Shown in pieces: positions 1 to 8,078 of a stretch of DNA of 64,000 nucleotides. Source of the DNA: Chitinophaga pinensis DSM 2588 (lineage in GTDB: Bacteria; Bacteroidota; Bacteroidia; Chitinophagales; Chitinophagaceae). A model generated the notes under the pieces. It ran no database searches, was not told the DNA's origin, and saw nothing but the letters and a program-made list of their open reading frames with translations. Within the stretch, counting starts at the first letter, position 1, and each line of letters starts with the position of its first letter. The stretch covers positions 7,434,001 through 7,498,000 of the forward strand of contig NC_013132.1 in the NCBI RefSeq assembly GCF_000024005.1, written 5' to 3'. The translations under genes and the position numbers were made by a program.

Positions 1-638
1 AATGCCAGTCTGTCGTCATAACCATTCAAGCCACCGTTGATCTTGATCGTCAACCACTGGAATTTGTTGTAGATCTTACCTTTGAAGGTGGTTGTCCAGT
101 TGTCGGACTGGTCCGCGATGTCGTTCAGGCCCTTATAAACGGTCCAGAACCAGCAGGCAGACGCGACTGCATACTGTGGGGTCACCAGGAGGTCAGAGCT
201 GTCCTGAAAAGTCTTTTTATCACCGGTCAGGGCCTTACTGCAATCACCATAGGTCTTCCGGCCGGTCAACTGTATAAGCCCCCTGCCACGGAAGCGCCAG
301 CCATCTCCGCTTTCTTCAGGTCCATTCCCTAAGCGGCTGGCATATACCCTGTTAGCGATCTTTTCCGGTTTTCCGGCATACGGCTGTGCTGCAGCCACGT
401 CAGGAAAATACTTGGGGAATACCTTCACCAGTCTTTCGGCTTTGTAATTCAGGTTTTCGGTCACAACACTAAATTGACCGCTTTCATGGGCCAGGTGTGC
501 CAGGAATGCGCAACCTCTTGCAGGCGTATTGATTTGATATACAGGCATTTCCTGAATCAGATAGGGAAGGTATTGCTGGATATTGGCGGGCGTAGCCGCA
601 GGCATAACAGCCTTTAATTGTTCGCTGGTAATAGTCAT
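1..638 (-). CDS. GH19 chitinase / endolysin-like lysozyme, partial (C-terminus beyond window)
   Basis: The reading frame opens with ATG at 636-638 on the minus strand and stays open to the window edge (about 212 codons). It encodes the GH19 glycosidase fold, which cleaves beta-1,4-linked GlcNAc polymers (chitin or the glycan strand of peptidoglycan). Visible hallmarks are AHLAHESGQFS (about residues 47-57, holding the expected catalytic Glu at about 52) and WRFRGRGLIQLTGR (about 114-127). There is no signal peptide, as in phage-type GH19 endolysins, so export would need lysis or a dedicated secretion route. The same fold occurs a second time in this window, inside the T6SS effector at 56758-60651. 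The gene is incomplete, so its C-terminus and any extra domain are unknown. Confidence 0.85.
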   Translation of the reverse strand, partial: MTITSEQLKAVMPAATPANIQQYLPYLIQEMPVYQINTPARGCAFLAHLAHESGQFSVVTENLNYKAERLVKVFPKYFPDVAAAQPYAGKPEKIANRVYASRLGNGPEESGDGWRFRGRGLIQLTGRKTYGDCSKALTGDKKTFQDSSDLLVTPQYAVASACWFWTVYKGLNDIADQSDNWTTTFKGKIYNKFQWLTIKINGGLNGYDDRLA

Positions 639-671
639 GAGGTTTCTGAGATTAACACTACAAATGTAATG

Positions 672-2036
672 TTAAACGTACTCACCAGGCACGAAATCTT
701 CGTCCTCGTTATATAAAACAGAATGCTCCTCCCATTGCTCCCTGAATGTGATATTCAGGGTTAATCCACTACTATTCTTCAGTTCCAGACTGCCGTCCAG
801 CTGTTGTGTCAGGGTATCGATCAGACTCATACCAAAAGAGCCCTTTTTACGCTGTGTCCGGAAATCAGCGGGTAGTCCGATTCCGTCGTCAGCAACACTC
901 AGGAGGAACATCCTTTCGGGCAACTGTTTCAGCAATACATGGATATTCCCCTTCCCCTTCTCAGGAAATGCATACTTAATGGCGTTGGTAATGGCTTCAT
1001 TGAGCAGCAGACCAACCGGCGTTGCCTGTGATACGTCCAGCAATACCGGCGCTATTTCCATATGAAAACGGATATCATCCATACAGTCACATCCCAGGCG
1101 CAGATTACCAACCAGTTCATTGATATAACAGGGCATATCGATCAAACCGGCATTTTCCACCTGGTACAATTTCTGGTGCAACAGCGCAATCGCCTGCATA
1201 CGCAGGCGGCTGTCGCGGATGGCCGTAAGGGCTGACCCTTCTTCCATGTGCGCTGCCTGTGTGTTCAGTAAACTCACTACGATCTGAAGATTGTTTTTTA
1301 CCCGGTGATGGATCTCTTTCACCAACCAGTCTTTCTCCCTGATCAGTTTTTTAAGGGACGCATTCTGCCGGTTGATCTGGCCCTGTTTGGATTGCAATTC
1401 CCGGTTTGTACGTTGTTTCAGGCGATACCTGTTATACCCTAATATCAGCAGTAAGAATAACAACACCGCACCTATAATGATCAGGTTACGTAAGGTCGTC
1501 ACTCTTTTCAATTCCGCTTTCTGCAATTGCGCCTGCTGATGCAGCAACGTAATATCCCGCTCCCTTAACTTCAGATCCTTGGCCTTTCTGATCGTTTCAA
1601 ACTCCACCTGCACCCTGGCAAACTCCTTGGTTTTAGTCTGCAGCATTATAGAGTCCTGCAACTTTTTATAGGCCTTATAATGCTCAAATGCAGCGGCGAA
1701 ATTCCCTCTCGCCGAATCTATTCTCGACCAGGTCAGATGATTCTCTGCCATCATATCTATACGCGCCCGCAGGTAAACCTGCTCATCATATAACTTCAGT
1801 AGTTTTGCAGCCGCATTATATCCATGCACATGCATATAATAAACGATGGCTGAACGGTAAAAGGGGATTCTATACCAGGACGTAAGTCGTATATGACCTA
1901 TCATCGCTAATGATTCATTCAGGTAAAATTTCGCCAATGTTGTCCTCCCCAGTTCTGTATATGTATGCACATATATACTATTCATCCGGACCCTTGTTTC
2001 AAAATCATCCGCAGGTAATGGAAACTTTTTCAACAT
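672..2036 (-). CDS. Sensor histidine kinase, C-terminal part (TM + HisKA_2 + HATPase_c) of a frameshifted gene
   Basis: This is the kinase half of a TPR-type two-component sensor. In order it has remaining helical repeat segments, a coiled coil (about 135-180), one membrane helix (about 183-200), a HisKA_2 phosphoacceptor box EIHHRVKNNLQIVVSLL (about 241-257) and a HATPase_c domain with N-box LLNEAITNAIKYAF and G-box DDGIGLP. The ATG at 2036 is an internal methionine: in the same frame the sequence continues upstream as GINDKNERIQYLTT, which fits directly onto the end of the preceding half. The two halves are therefore one gene with a 1-nt deletion in the CCC run at 2076-2078. No response regulator lies next to it. 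Whether a functional kinase is made depends on whether the shift is real. Confidence 0.85.
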   Translation of the reverse strand: MLKKFPLPADDFETRVRMNSIYVHTYTELGRTTLAKFYLNESLAMIGHIRLTSWYRIPFYRSAIVYYMHVHGYNAAAKLLKLYDEQVYLRARIDMMAENHLTWSRIDSARGNFAAAFEHYKAYKKLQDSIMLQTKTKEFARVQVEFETIRKAKDLKLRERDITLLHQQAQLQKAELKRVTTLRNLIIIGAVLLFLLLILGYNRYRLKQRTNRELQSKQGQINRQNASLKKLIREKDWLVKEIHHRVKNNLQIVVSLLNTQAAHMEEGSALTAIRDSRLRMQAIALLHQKLYQVENAGLIDMPCYINELVGNLRLGCDCMDDIRFHMEIAPVLLDVSQATPVGLLLNEAITNAIKYAFPEKGKGNIHVLLKQLPERMFLLSVADDGIGLPADFRTQRKKGSFGMSLIDTLTQQLDGSLELKNSSGLTLNITFREQWEEHSVLYNEDEDFVPGEYV

Positions 2037-2041
2037 GGTTG

Positions 2042-2959
2042 TCAGATACTGTATCCGTTCATTTTTATCATTGATCCCGCAGTAACATTCGGCACCAATG
2101 TCCAGATTGCATCCATATCCCGATATCGCTCTGCCACCGCTAATGCTTTGAGAAAAAACTCCTTTGCTTTCTCCCGCTCATTTATCTCATAATAGGCAAG
2201 CCCCATTCTGTTGTACACTGTACATAACTGCATAGAGCTATCTCTTTCTTCCGCCACCGCCACCGCCATCTCACAGTACCGGATCGCCTCGATCGGGTTA
2301 TTCCGCACAGAATACTGGCTCCCTATCAGATAGTAAACACCCTGTAGGTCTTTATAGCCTATGTTTTTGAAGATCCGCAGCGCTTCCAGCGCCATGTCCA
2401 GGTCTTCCCCACTATCCGTAATCTCTGACAGGAATAGCAGCTCTTTGGCATAGGTCAGACTATCGCCGGATTCTTTATACAGCTGCACCGCCCTCTCCTG
2501 GTAATAGATCTTCTGACTACGTTCATCCACCTTTATATTTCCCGGATACATCGAACGTTCCTTCCAGGCATTCCCCTGTTCCATTTTTGTACCATATCGG
2601 CTCAGCTGCGCAATAGCCTGATCAGCATAAGGTCTTCCCTGTACCGTATCCCCTTTTTCCCGCCATGCCTGTGAAATGACCAGATAACTCAACCCTGCTC
2701 CCCTGGAATATTTCAGGCTTTGACTTAAGGTTTCAGCCTGATGGGCCAATAATACGGCAGAGTCGAGATCTGCCGCCTGTTCACCAGGTTTAAATATATA
2801 AAAGTGCGCTGTTTTCAATAGCAGACTTACCCTGCCCGTATCAGCCTTCACTTTTTTCAGTTGCTGTAAAAGTAGCGGTATAGCCTTTGTATATTCATCC
2901 TGGGCCTGCATTGTATGGGTAAAGAACATGCCTGTTAAAATCATCAGTATTAATCGCAT
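2042..2959 (-). CDS. TPR-rich periplasmic sensor region, N-terminal part of the same frameshifted histidine kinase
   Basis: This half starts at ATG 2959 with a clear signal peptide (hydrophobic stretch ending in TMQAQ). An upstream TTG at 3037 would put 26 polar residues before the signal peptide and is less likely. The body is made of TPR-like helical repeats with the spacing typical of Bacteroidota TPR histidine kinases, which sense signals in the periplasm. The frame ends at 2042 after NVTAG plus a short out-of-frame tail. The proper continuation (GINDKNER...) is in the next frame, so the stop is caused by a single-base loss at about 2076-2079. Together the two halves would give a protein of about 760 residues, a normal length for this architecture. 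Confidence 0.8.
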   Translation of the reverse strand: MRLILMILTGMFFTHTMQAQDEYTKAIPLLLQQLKKVKADTGRVSLLLKTAHFYIFKPGEQAADLDSAVLLAHQAETLSQSLKYSRGAGLSYLVISQAWREKGDTVQGRPYADQAIAQLSRYGTKMEQGNAWKERSMYPGNIKVDERSQKIYYQERAVQLYKESGDSLTYAKELLFLSEITDSGEDLDMALEALRIFKNIGYKDLQGVYYLIGSQYSVRNNPIEAIRYCEMAVAVAEERDSSMQLCTVYNRMGLAYYEINEREKAKEFFLKALAVAERYRDMDAIWTLVPNVTAGSMIKMNGYSI

Positions 2960-3135
2960 AGAAGGAAGTCTCTTTTTGTTCGCTGTACACCATGAGATAA
3001 CGAATCCCATACCAACAGCTAAACAACTGACCGACAACCACTTACCATATACCCTTCGTCAGAAACTTTACGATATATGGATAATTCACAGGAATTCACG
3101 TCATTTCGTGATTCCTCCTGTCCCCTGTAAATGCA

Positions 3136-3165
3136 ATAAGGAGTCCGCATACACGAACTCCTTAT
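3136..3165. terminator. Hairpin terminator between the kinase gene and the small secreted protein gene
   Basis: A 9-bp stem (ATAAGGAGT / ACTCCTTAT) with a 12-nt loop lies directly downstream of the stop of the minus-strand gene at 3189-3410. Confidence 0.6.
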
Positions 3166-3188
3166 CCTGCTATTATTGTATTAAAATC

Positions 3189-3410
3189 CTATCTCACCAA
3201 AAGCACGGGACGCCTGCATACCACCCGGCGGGGACGCACTATCACTACCGGTGCTGGCCGTACTATTACAGGTCGCGGGGCAACAATGACCGCCGGACGA
3301 GGCGTCAGTAATACAGGTGGTGATCCTACCCGTACAATGACATGTTGTGCATATACCTTGCCGCCCGGCAATGAAAGGCCGGCTATCATCAACATTATCA
3401 GACTTTTCAT
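3189..3410 (-). CDS. Small secreted Pro/Val/Arg-rich protein
   Basis: This 73-residue protein has a signal peptide (MKSLIMLMIAGLSLPGGKVYA, cleavage before QHV) followed by a low-complexity segment made of alternating Pro, Val, Ile and Arg (for example PRPAVIVAPRPVIVRPAPV). Such PRPVIV-type tails are common in small exported Bacteroidota proteins of unknown function. The start is the ATG at 3408-3410, 26 bp from the next gene upstream (3437), so the two may be cotranscribed. No catalytic residues are recognisable. The signal peptide and the downstream hairpin support it as a real gene. Confidence 0.6.
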   Translation of the reverse strand: MKSLIMLMIAGLSLPGGKVYAQHVIVRVGSPPVLLTPRPAVIVAPRPVIVRPAPVVIVRPRRVVCRRPVLLVR

Positions 3411-3436
3411 GGTGTTACATTTTAGGTATCAAACAA

Positions 3437-3820
3437 TCAGGAACGCTCTTTAAAACGGGCCTTCATCTCCTGCCTGTTTTGCTTTTTGAATTCCTGGAAT
3501 GACTTGAACTGTTCTGCTGACAATACCGCTTTCAATGCCTTATCCCTGTCTTCATCAATGGCCTTCATTTTTTTGAACTTTGCCATTTTGCTATCACTGT
3601 CATCTTTCAGACCCGCCAGCTTACCCACGAAGTCAGCATTGATATCATATACTTTGCTATACTGTGTATCATCAAGTGATAACTGCGTCCGCATGGTATC
3701 CGTAAGGGCTTTTGCCGCCTTGTCCTTTTTCGTGTCCTGGGCAAAGGAAGGCATCGCTATTGTCATCAATAAAAGCAGGAAACCTGCGGTTAATACAGTA
3801 CTGATTCTTTTCATTGTCAT
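3437..3820 (-). CDS. Secreted helical Spy/CpxP-like small protein
   Basis: The 127-residue product has a signal peptide ending at SFAQD and a charged, helical mature part with LSLDDTQYSKVYDINADF and LSAEQFKSFQEFKKQ, the pattern of small periplasmic proteins related to Spy/CpxP that are common in Bacteroidota. These proteins are thought to act as envelope chaperones or stress sensors; that role here is an inference. Two in-frame ATGs (3820 and 3814) are possible, and the AAGAAG purine stretch sits at better spacing for the second. The small secreted gene at 3189-3410 follows 26 bp downstream. Confidence 0.65.
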   Translation of the reverse strand: MTMKRISTVLTAGFLLLLMTIAMPSFAQDTKKDKAAKALTDTMRTQLSLDDTQYSKVYDINADFVGKLAGLKDDSDSKMAKFKKMKAIDEDRDKALKAVLSAEQFKSFQEFKKQNRQEMKARFKERS

Positions 3821-4025
3821 CTTCTTGTTTTAAAGGTGTAATAATGGATATTCGTATATAAGACAGTCGGACAAGGGCAAAATCCTATAAATTACTGCAA
3901 AACTGACAAAAACAGGGATGAACTGACCTGCCTGTACATTGAACTCCCCTGTCGCTCCCCCAGGCTAATTATATACAATTTTCCGGGTTCCGGATATACT
4001 AGCTTTGTTCCCCGGCAAACGCTGA

Positions 4026-4271
4026 ATACAGCTGACAGTAGCTGGCGCTACTGCTACGAAGGAAATTGAGCGTTATATGGCCAATCCCGGGCAGGCGCTT
4101 TCCTATAGGGCGGGTAGCATTACAATACAAAAGATGAGAGATAAATACAGCAGACAACAGGGCAATAACTTTGGTCTGCGGAAATTCCATGAAGCGCTCT
4201 TACGCGAAGGCGATATGCCCTTATCCGTGCTGGAAAAGTACATGGATGAATGGGCCGCCACTATACAATAG
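4026..4271 (+). pseudogene. C-terminal remnant of a DUF885-family protein
   Basis: The frame reads KEIERYMANPGQALSY... then ITIQKMRDKYSRQQG, LRKFHEALLREG and MPLSVLEKYMDEW. This is the conserved C-terminal tail of DUF885 proteins, predicted secreted metallopeptidase-like enzymes normally about 550-600 residues long. The family motif (ERY-x2-PGQALSY) starts upstream of the only ATG at 4077, and the frame is closed by a stop at about 4020, so the match is to a headless fragment. Nothing resembling the rest of the family is found in the 200 bp upstream. It is most simply a decayed gene or the scar of a deletion. A short ORF call starting at 4077 would be misleading. Confidence 0.7.
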
Positions 4272-4296
4272 ACCATTCTGATTCCTGATATATGAA

Positions 4297-4326
4297 GGCC
4301 TGCATAAGCAATTATGCAGGCCCCCT
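4297..4326. terminator. Bidirectional hairpin terminator
   Basis: An 11-bp perfect stem (GGCCTGCATAA / TTATGCAGGCC) with a 4-nt loop is followed by CCCTTTGTTT. It lies just past the stop of the minus-strand gene at 4331-6001 and the DUF885 remnant. Confidence 0.75.
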
Positions 4327-4330
4327 TTGT

Positions 4331-6001
4331 TTATAGATTCATCCACACGATGTACGCATTCAGATGACGACCTTTCCGCTCCACCATCATGGTCGCATAT
4401 TGTTTCCCATCGTCGCTGTAAGTACTGATGCCCAGTTCTGCAAAACGGGCTTCCTTCTCACCCGAAGGTTCTCCGAAGAGGTATGTCTTCCGGATATCTT
4501 TACCATCGTAGGTCGCCAATACGGCATTGGCGTCACTCATAAAATACACATCTTTTTTTGTCCGGTAATCTTCATCCATGCTGTTCATATTCACGGCATA
4601 GTCATTATAAATAATAGCGCCATTGGCGGGCAGGTACCGATAGGAATAGAATCCGGGTATACTACTGAAGTAGGGCCGGCGGCCAAGAAAACTGATCTTG
4701 CCAAGCCCTCCCCTGTTCTGATAATACATCCCCATTTTTACACCGGCCTGCTGTGCTTTGGCAATAGCATAGCTGTTGATCTCCCGTCCGCTGGAATCCA
4801 GTTTCACCACAGCAATCTCTCCCAGACGGGTACTGTACTTTTTACCCGTAATATTGACCAGCGAAGAATCTGCTGAGCTCATATTATCTTCTGAAATATA
4901 GATTTCTTCGAATAGCAGGTTGACGCTTTTATCCGGATTGATATAGAAATCCTGGATAAGGCCGTAATAGGGATTCTTATATTTCAGGTGATCTTTTACA
5001 TAGTCATCCAGCTGCGGATGTTTTACAAAATACTGCCGCTTTATCTGTAATGACAGGGGATCGAAAATCGTCATCTGTAAGGCATAATCAAACGCAAACT
5101 TACTTTGCTGCATGATGTTATTTTCCTTTACACTTTTTGCATGTACACTTGTCAGCAGATATAAGCGCCCCTCCTCCTGGTTATATTTCAACGCTGCTTT
5201 CACATCTCTGTAATCACCGGTACTGTCTAGTGACTGATGACCGAATCCTACCCTGCCTGGCTGTAATGATGACAACCTGATCTCCGCATTTTTCACACTG
5301 ATCGCGTTCTCCCGGTAGTGATAGGACGCCAGACTTACAAAACGATCCCTATCAACATACATATCAAGAAATACGACATGATGATACCTGTCTTCCGTAG
5401 ATATGTATTCCCCCGTATTGATCACCTGATGTGCGGGTGTATAGTGCATCACCTTCATGCGCTGTCCATCCGGCCCCCTACGCTCATTAAAGATGGCAAT
5501 GGCATAATATTCAGAAGCCGGATCTTTCCTGACATAAAACTTCGGCAAAAACTCACCTGTAGGCATTAATATCAGCCCCGGCATGTGTATACTTTCAACC
5601 AGGTCTTCCTGTAAGAGTTTACCGGATTGTATATCAAAGATGAACCGGTAAAGGTTCAGGTCTCTTTTTATTTCTTTCTCCATAAAAACAACCGCCTGGC
5701 CATTCATCTCAAATACCCCTTTCAGGGATGCCTCATCCATGCGCCAGTTACTCCAGGAACGGATCGGATTATACACTATAGGCGTTCTCTGACGCTGCCG
5801 GTCGTATACCGTCACCGCAATGCCTTTTCTGCGCGTAAACTGAAAGTAAAGCGTATTGCCGTTAGTGGCCAGCAGCAAACGGCCGGAGCCATACTCCGGG
5901 TCATCAAAAGCTGCACTACGGGTAACTGCGGGTTCCTGGGCTTTCATCATAAGGGGCAGTAACAATATGCAGATAATGGCTAACAAAACGCTATTGCGCA
6001 T
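4331..6001 (-). CDS. Secreted protein of unknown function (556 aa)
   Basis: A signal peptide (MRNSVLLAIICILLLPLMMKA) precedes a mature domain rich in short beta-strand patterns (for example LYFQFTRRKGIAVTVYDRQ, FLDMYVDRDRFVSLASYHY, AVLATYDGKDIRKTY), suggesting a beta-propeller-like fold. No catalytic motif is recognised. The C-terminus (AYIVWMNL) does not look like a T9SS sorting domain. The gene is monocistronic: a strong hairpin follows it and about 200 bp separate it from the divergent gene at 6205. I do not recognise the family. Confidence 0.7.
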   Translation of the reverse strand: MRNSVLLAIICILLLPLMMKAQEPAVTRSAAFDDPEYGSGRLLLATNGNTLYFQFTRRKGIAVTVYDRQRQRTPIVYNPIRSWSNWRMDEASLKGVFEMNGQAVVFMEKEIKRDLNLYRFIFDIQSGKLLQEDLVESIHMPGLILMPTGEFLPKFYVRKDPASEYYAIAIFNERRGPDGQRMKVMHYTPAHQVINTGEYISTEDRYHHVVFLDMYVDRDRFVSLASYHYRENAISVKNAEIRLSSLQPGRVGFGHQSLDSTGDYRDVKAALKYNQEEGRLYLLTSVHAKSVKENNIMQQSKFAFDYALQMTIFDPLSLQIKRQYFVKHPQLDDYVKDHLKYKNPYYGLIQDFYINPDKSVNLLFEEIYISEDNMSSADSSLVNITGKKYSTRLGEIAVVKLDSSGREINSYAIAKAQQAGVKMGMYYQNRGGLGKISFLGRRPYFSSIPGFYSYRYLPANGAIIYNDYAVNMNSMDEDYRTKKDVYFMSDANAVLATYDGKDIRKTYLFGEPSGEKEARFAELGISTYSDDGKQYATMMVERKGRHLNAYIVWMNL

Positions 6002-6204
6002 AGGTGCGATAATTTTATATAAGATACGATTTTTTTAGCGTACTGAGCATAGTATCCGTAGAATATTTCCCCTATTTCCAGCACAATTATCTACAGAAAA
6101 ACGCCGCTATTATTGATCACCCAAAGAGACTACCTGCGGTACAGAATTTGGCTATTAAAAACAGTTAATATTCAACAACATCATCACACCTAAAACATCG
6201 GGTT

Positions 6205-6729
6205 ATGCAGATAGCATCTAACACTTTTACCAACTCTAAACTGGAGCAATTCTTTGTTACTATGCTCCAGGAAATGTACTGGTCGGAGCAGCATCTTGTC
6301 AATGTACTTTCCACCATGACAGGCGCAGCCACCAATGATGAACTGATTCAGGCATTTGACCAGCACAAACAACAAACCGAGGAACACGTAAAGATTGTCG
6401 AAAGGGCATTTGAAATACTGGGATTACCTGCAGAAGCAGAACCAAGTATGGGATTACAGGGACTCTTTGATGAAGGATGGCAGGTGATAGACGAAACCGA
6501 CGAAGGATCTGCACAGCGGGATGTGGCCCTGATCATTGCCGCACAGAAAGTAGAACACTACGAGATTGCCTGCTATGGCAGTCTGGTAACCCTAGCGGCG
6601 ACACTCGGAGAAACTGATGTAGCAGACCTGCTGAGAACTGTACTGGCGGAAGAAAAAGAAACTGATGCGACATTGACGATTATTGCAGAAAGTAAGATCA
6701 ATGCGCAGGCAAGTGAGGAAACGATGTAA
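6205..6729 (+). CDS. DUF892 (YciE/YciF) ferritin-like protein
   Basis: The 174-residue protein matches the DUF892 four-helix family, whose members (YciE/YciF) have a ferritin-like di-metal fold and are linked to stress responses. Helix motifs that carry the metal-binding acidic/His residues are visible: FVTMLQEMYWSEQHLV, HKQQTEEHVKIVERAF, AQKVEHYEIACYGSL and LAEEKETDATLT. There is no signal peptide, so it is cytoplasmic. The start is the ATG at 6205. The gene ends right before a heptad-repeat array that it shares with the convergent gene at 6859. The exact enzymatic role of the family is not settled. Confidence 0.85.
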   Translation: MQIASNTFTNSKLEQFFVTMLQEMYWSEQHLVNVLSTMTGAATNDELIQAFDQHKQQTEEHVKIVERAFEILGLPAEAEPSMGLQGLFDEGWQVIDETDEGSAQRDVALIIAAQKVEHYEIACYGSLVTLAATLGETDVADLLRTVLAEEKETDATLTIIAESKINAQASEETM

Positions 6730-6735
6730 GTCAAT

Positions 6736-6850
6736 TAAGAATTAAGAATTAAGAATTAAGAATGATCGCGACGATCTTCGCGGCATCCCAATTCTTAATT
6801 CTTAATTCTTAATTCTTAATTCTTAATTCTTAATTCTTAATTCTTAATTT
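6736..6850. repeat. Opposed heptad arrays (AATTAAG)4 ... (AATTCTT)8 between convergent genes
   Basis: Four copies of AATTAAG are followed by a spacer of about 26 nt containing GATCGcgaCGATC and CTTCGCGGCATCCC, and then by eight copies of the complementary heptad ATTCTTA. The two arrays can pair into a long AT-rich hairpin. The element fills the gap between the 3' ends of the DUF892 gene (+) and the PEBP gene (-), so it may act as a bidirectional terminator. A related element with the same heptads and a similar spacer motif lies between the desaturase and heparinase-like genes at 27209-28806. Confidence 0.9.
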
Positions 6851-6858
6851 CTAATTGT

Positions 6859-7329
6859 TTAAAGTCCCTTCTTCTCATACCTCCCCATTAAAACGCCTTC
6901 CGCAATCACATGCCCCTCTATTGCAGCTTTCAATGCTGCTTTATCTGCTCCGCCATCCAGGTCGAGTGTCGTATCCAGCGCATACACATAGAAATAATAA
7001 CGATGTACGCCGGAAGGTGGACAAGGTCCGTAGTAACCTGTTTGTCCGCCGCCATTCTTCCCGCAGATACCCGGTACACTGTCTCCGCCAATGATATTCG
7101 TAGCAGGAGGAATATTCCATACCAACCAGTGATCAAAAGTTCCCTTTGGCGCATCCGGATCTTCCATGACGATAGCCAGTGTCTGTGTTTCAGGCGGAAT
7201 CTGGTCGATTTGTAAGGGTGGATTGACTTCTTCTCCTTCACATGTATACTTTGAAGGGATCACACCTTCATGATCGAAAGCACTGCTTGAGATCTTCAAG
7301 GTTTTTGTTGTATTGTTTTCCATACCCAT
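6859..7329 (-). CDS. YbhB/YbcL family Raf kinase inhibitor-like (PEBP) protein
   Basis: The 156-residue product is a phosphatidylethanolamine-binding-protein fold of the bacterial YbhB/YbcL type. Family motifs are IPSKYTCEGEEVNPPL, AIVMEDPDAPKGTFDHWLVWNIP (the DPDAP ligand-site motif), YYGPCPPSGVHRYYFYVYAL and the C-terminal GVLMGRYEK. It has no signal peptide and is cytoplasmic. Bacterial members have no firmly known ligand. A start at MENN (6 bp downstream) is also possible. It ends against the heptad-repeat array shared with the convergent DUF892 gene. Confidence 0.93.
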   Translation of the reverse strand: MGMENNTTKTLKISSSAFDHEGVIPSKYTCEGEEVNPPLQIDQIPPETQTLAIVMEDPDAPKGTFDHWLVWNIPPATNIIGGDSVPGICGKNGGGQTGYYGPCPPSGVHRYYFYVYALDTTLDLDGGADKAALKAAIEGHVIAEGVLMGRYEKKGL

Positions 7330-7439
7330 GAAGCAAAAAAATCAAGCCAGATTCAGGTGATGCAAATAGTGTATAAATAACGCTTAAGGGGGGGTATGCG
7401 TGCTACATTCACGCTGACACTGTGGAGATGTTGTAGAGA

Positions 7440-7901
7440 CTATTCATCAATCAGTTGTACCAGCTCATCTATAAAAGCGGCTTGTCTTTCCAGGATCTTT
7501 TTCCGGGCCATCTCAACAGAAAACCAGGCGCCCCGGTCTATTTCAGGAAACGATTTCATTTTACCGGAACGGGGTGGCCATTCCATTTCAAAGTCATTGC
7601 TGACCAGCTTATCAGGGTCGAGATCACCTTCAACAGCCCAGCAATGCACCGTTTTATGCCCTTTCTGACGGATAGTGGTAAGCTGGATAAAATCGCCGTC
7701 GGGACGGTAACCGGTCTCTTCCTCAAACTCCCTGATGGCTGCTTGTAAGGGCTCCTCCCCCTCCAGGTACTCTCCTTTGGGCACAGACCAGCTACCCTGA
7801 TCCTTTTTGGCCCAGAATGGTCCGCCGGGATGCCCCAGAAAGACTTCCAACCTTTTAGCCTGCCGGCGATATAATAAGATACCTGCGCTTTGTTTTGCCA
7901 T
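7440..7901 (-). CDS. NUDIX hydrolase
   Basis: The product (153 residues) has a full NUDIX box, GEYLEGEEPLQAAIREFEEE followed by TGY (G-x5-E-x7-REfEEEtGY), at about residues 42-64. This binds Mg2+ and hydrolyses nucleoside diphosphates linked to another moiety. The N-terminal SAGILLYRR and PFWAKKDQGSWSVPKGE resemble the subgroup often described as diadenosine-polyphosphate or (d)NTP hydrolases in bacteria, but the substrate cannot be read from the sequence. The gene stands alone, with its ATG at 7901. Confidence 0.92.
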   Translation of the reverse strand: MAKQSAGILLYRRQAKRLEVFLGHPGGPFWAKKDQGSWSVPKGEYLEGEEPLQAAIREFEEETGYRPDGDFIQLTTIRQKGHKTVHCWAVEGDLDPDKLVSNDFEMEWPPRSGKMKSFPEIDRGAWFSVEMARKKILERQAAFIDELVQLIDE

Positions 7902-8078
7902 CTCTGAAATAAATATAGCAATTCTGATTCCGGTCGTAAGTAATAATAAAATAACTTTGTACGACCAGCACGTATCATGTTAATAACGAAGCAGGTATTC
8001 ACGACTGCATGAGAAATCAGCACTATTTAGACAGGACTCAGTATATCAGATTAAAAATTACGCTAACTTAGAATTCTC

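Noticed and set aside
6736..6850. CRISPR array
   Set aside because: The repeat unit is only 7 bp, copies are directly abutting without unique spacers, and no cas genes are present.
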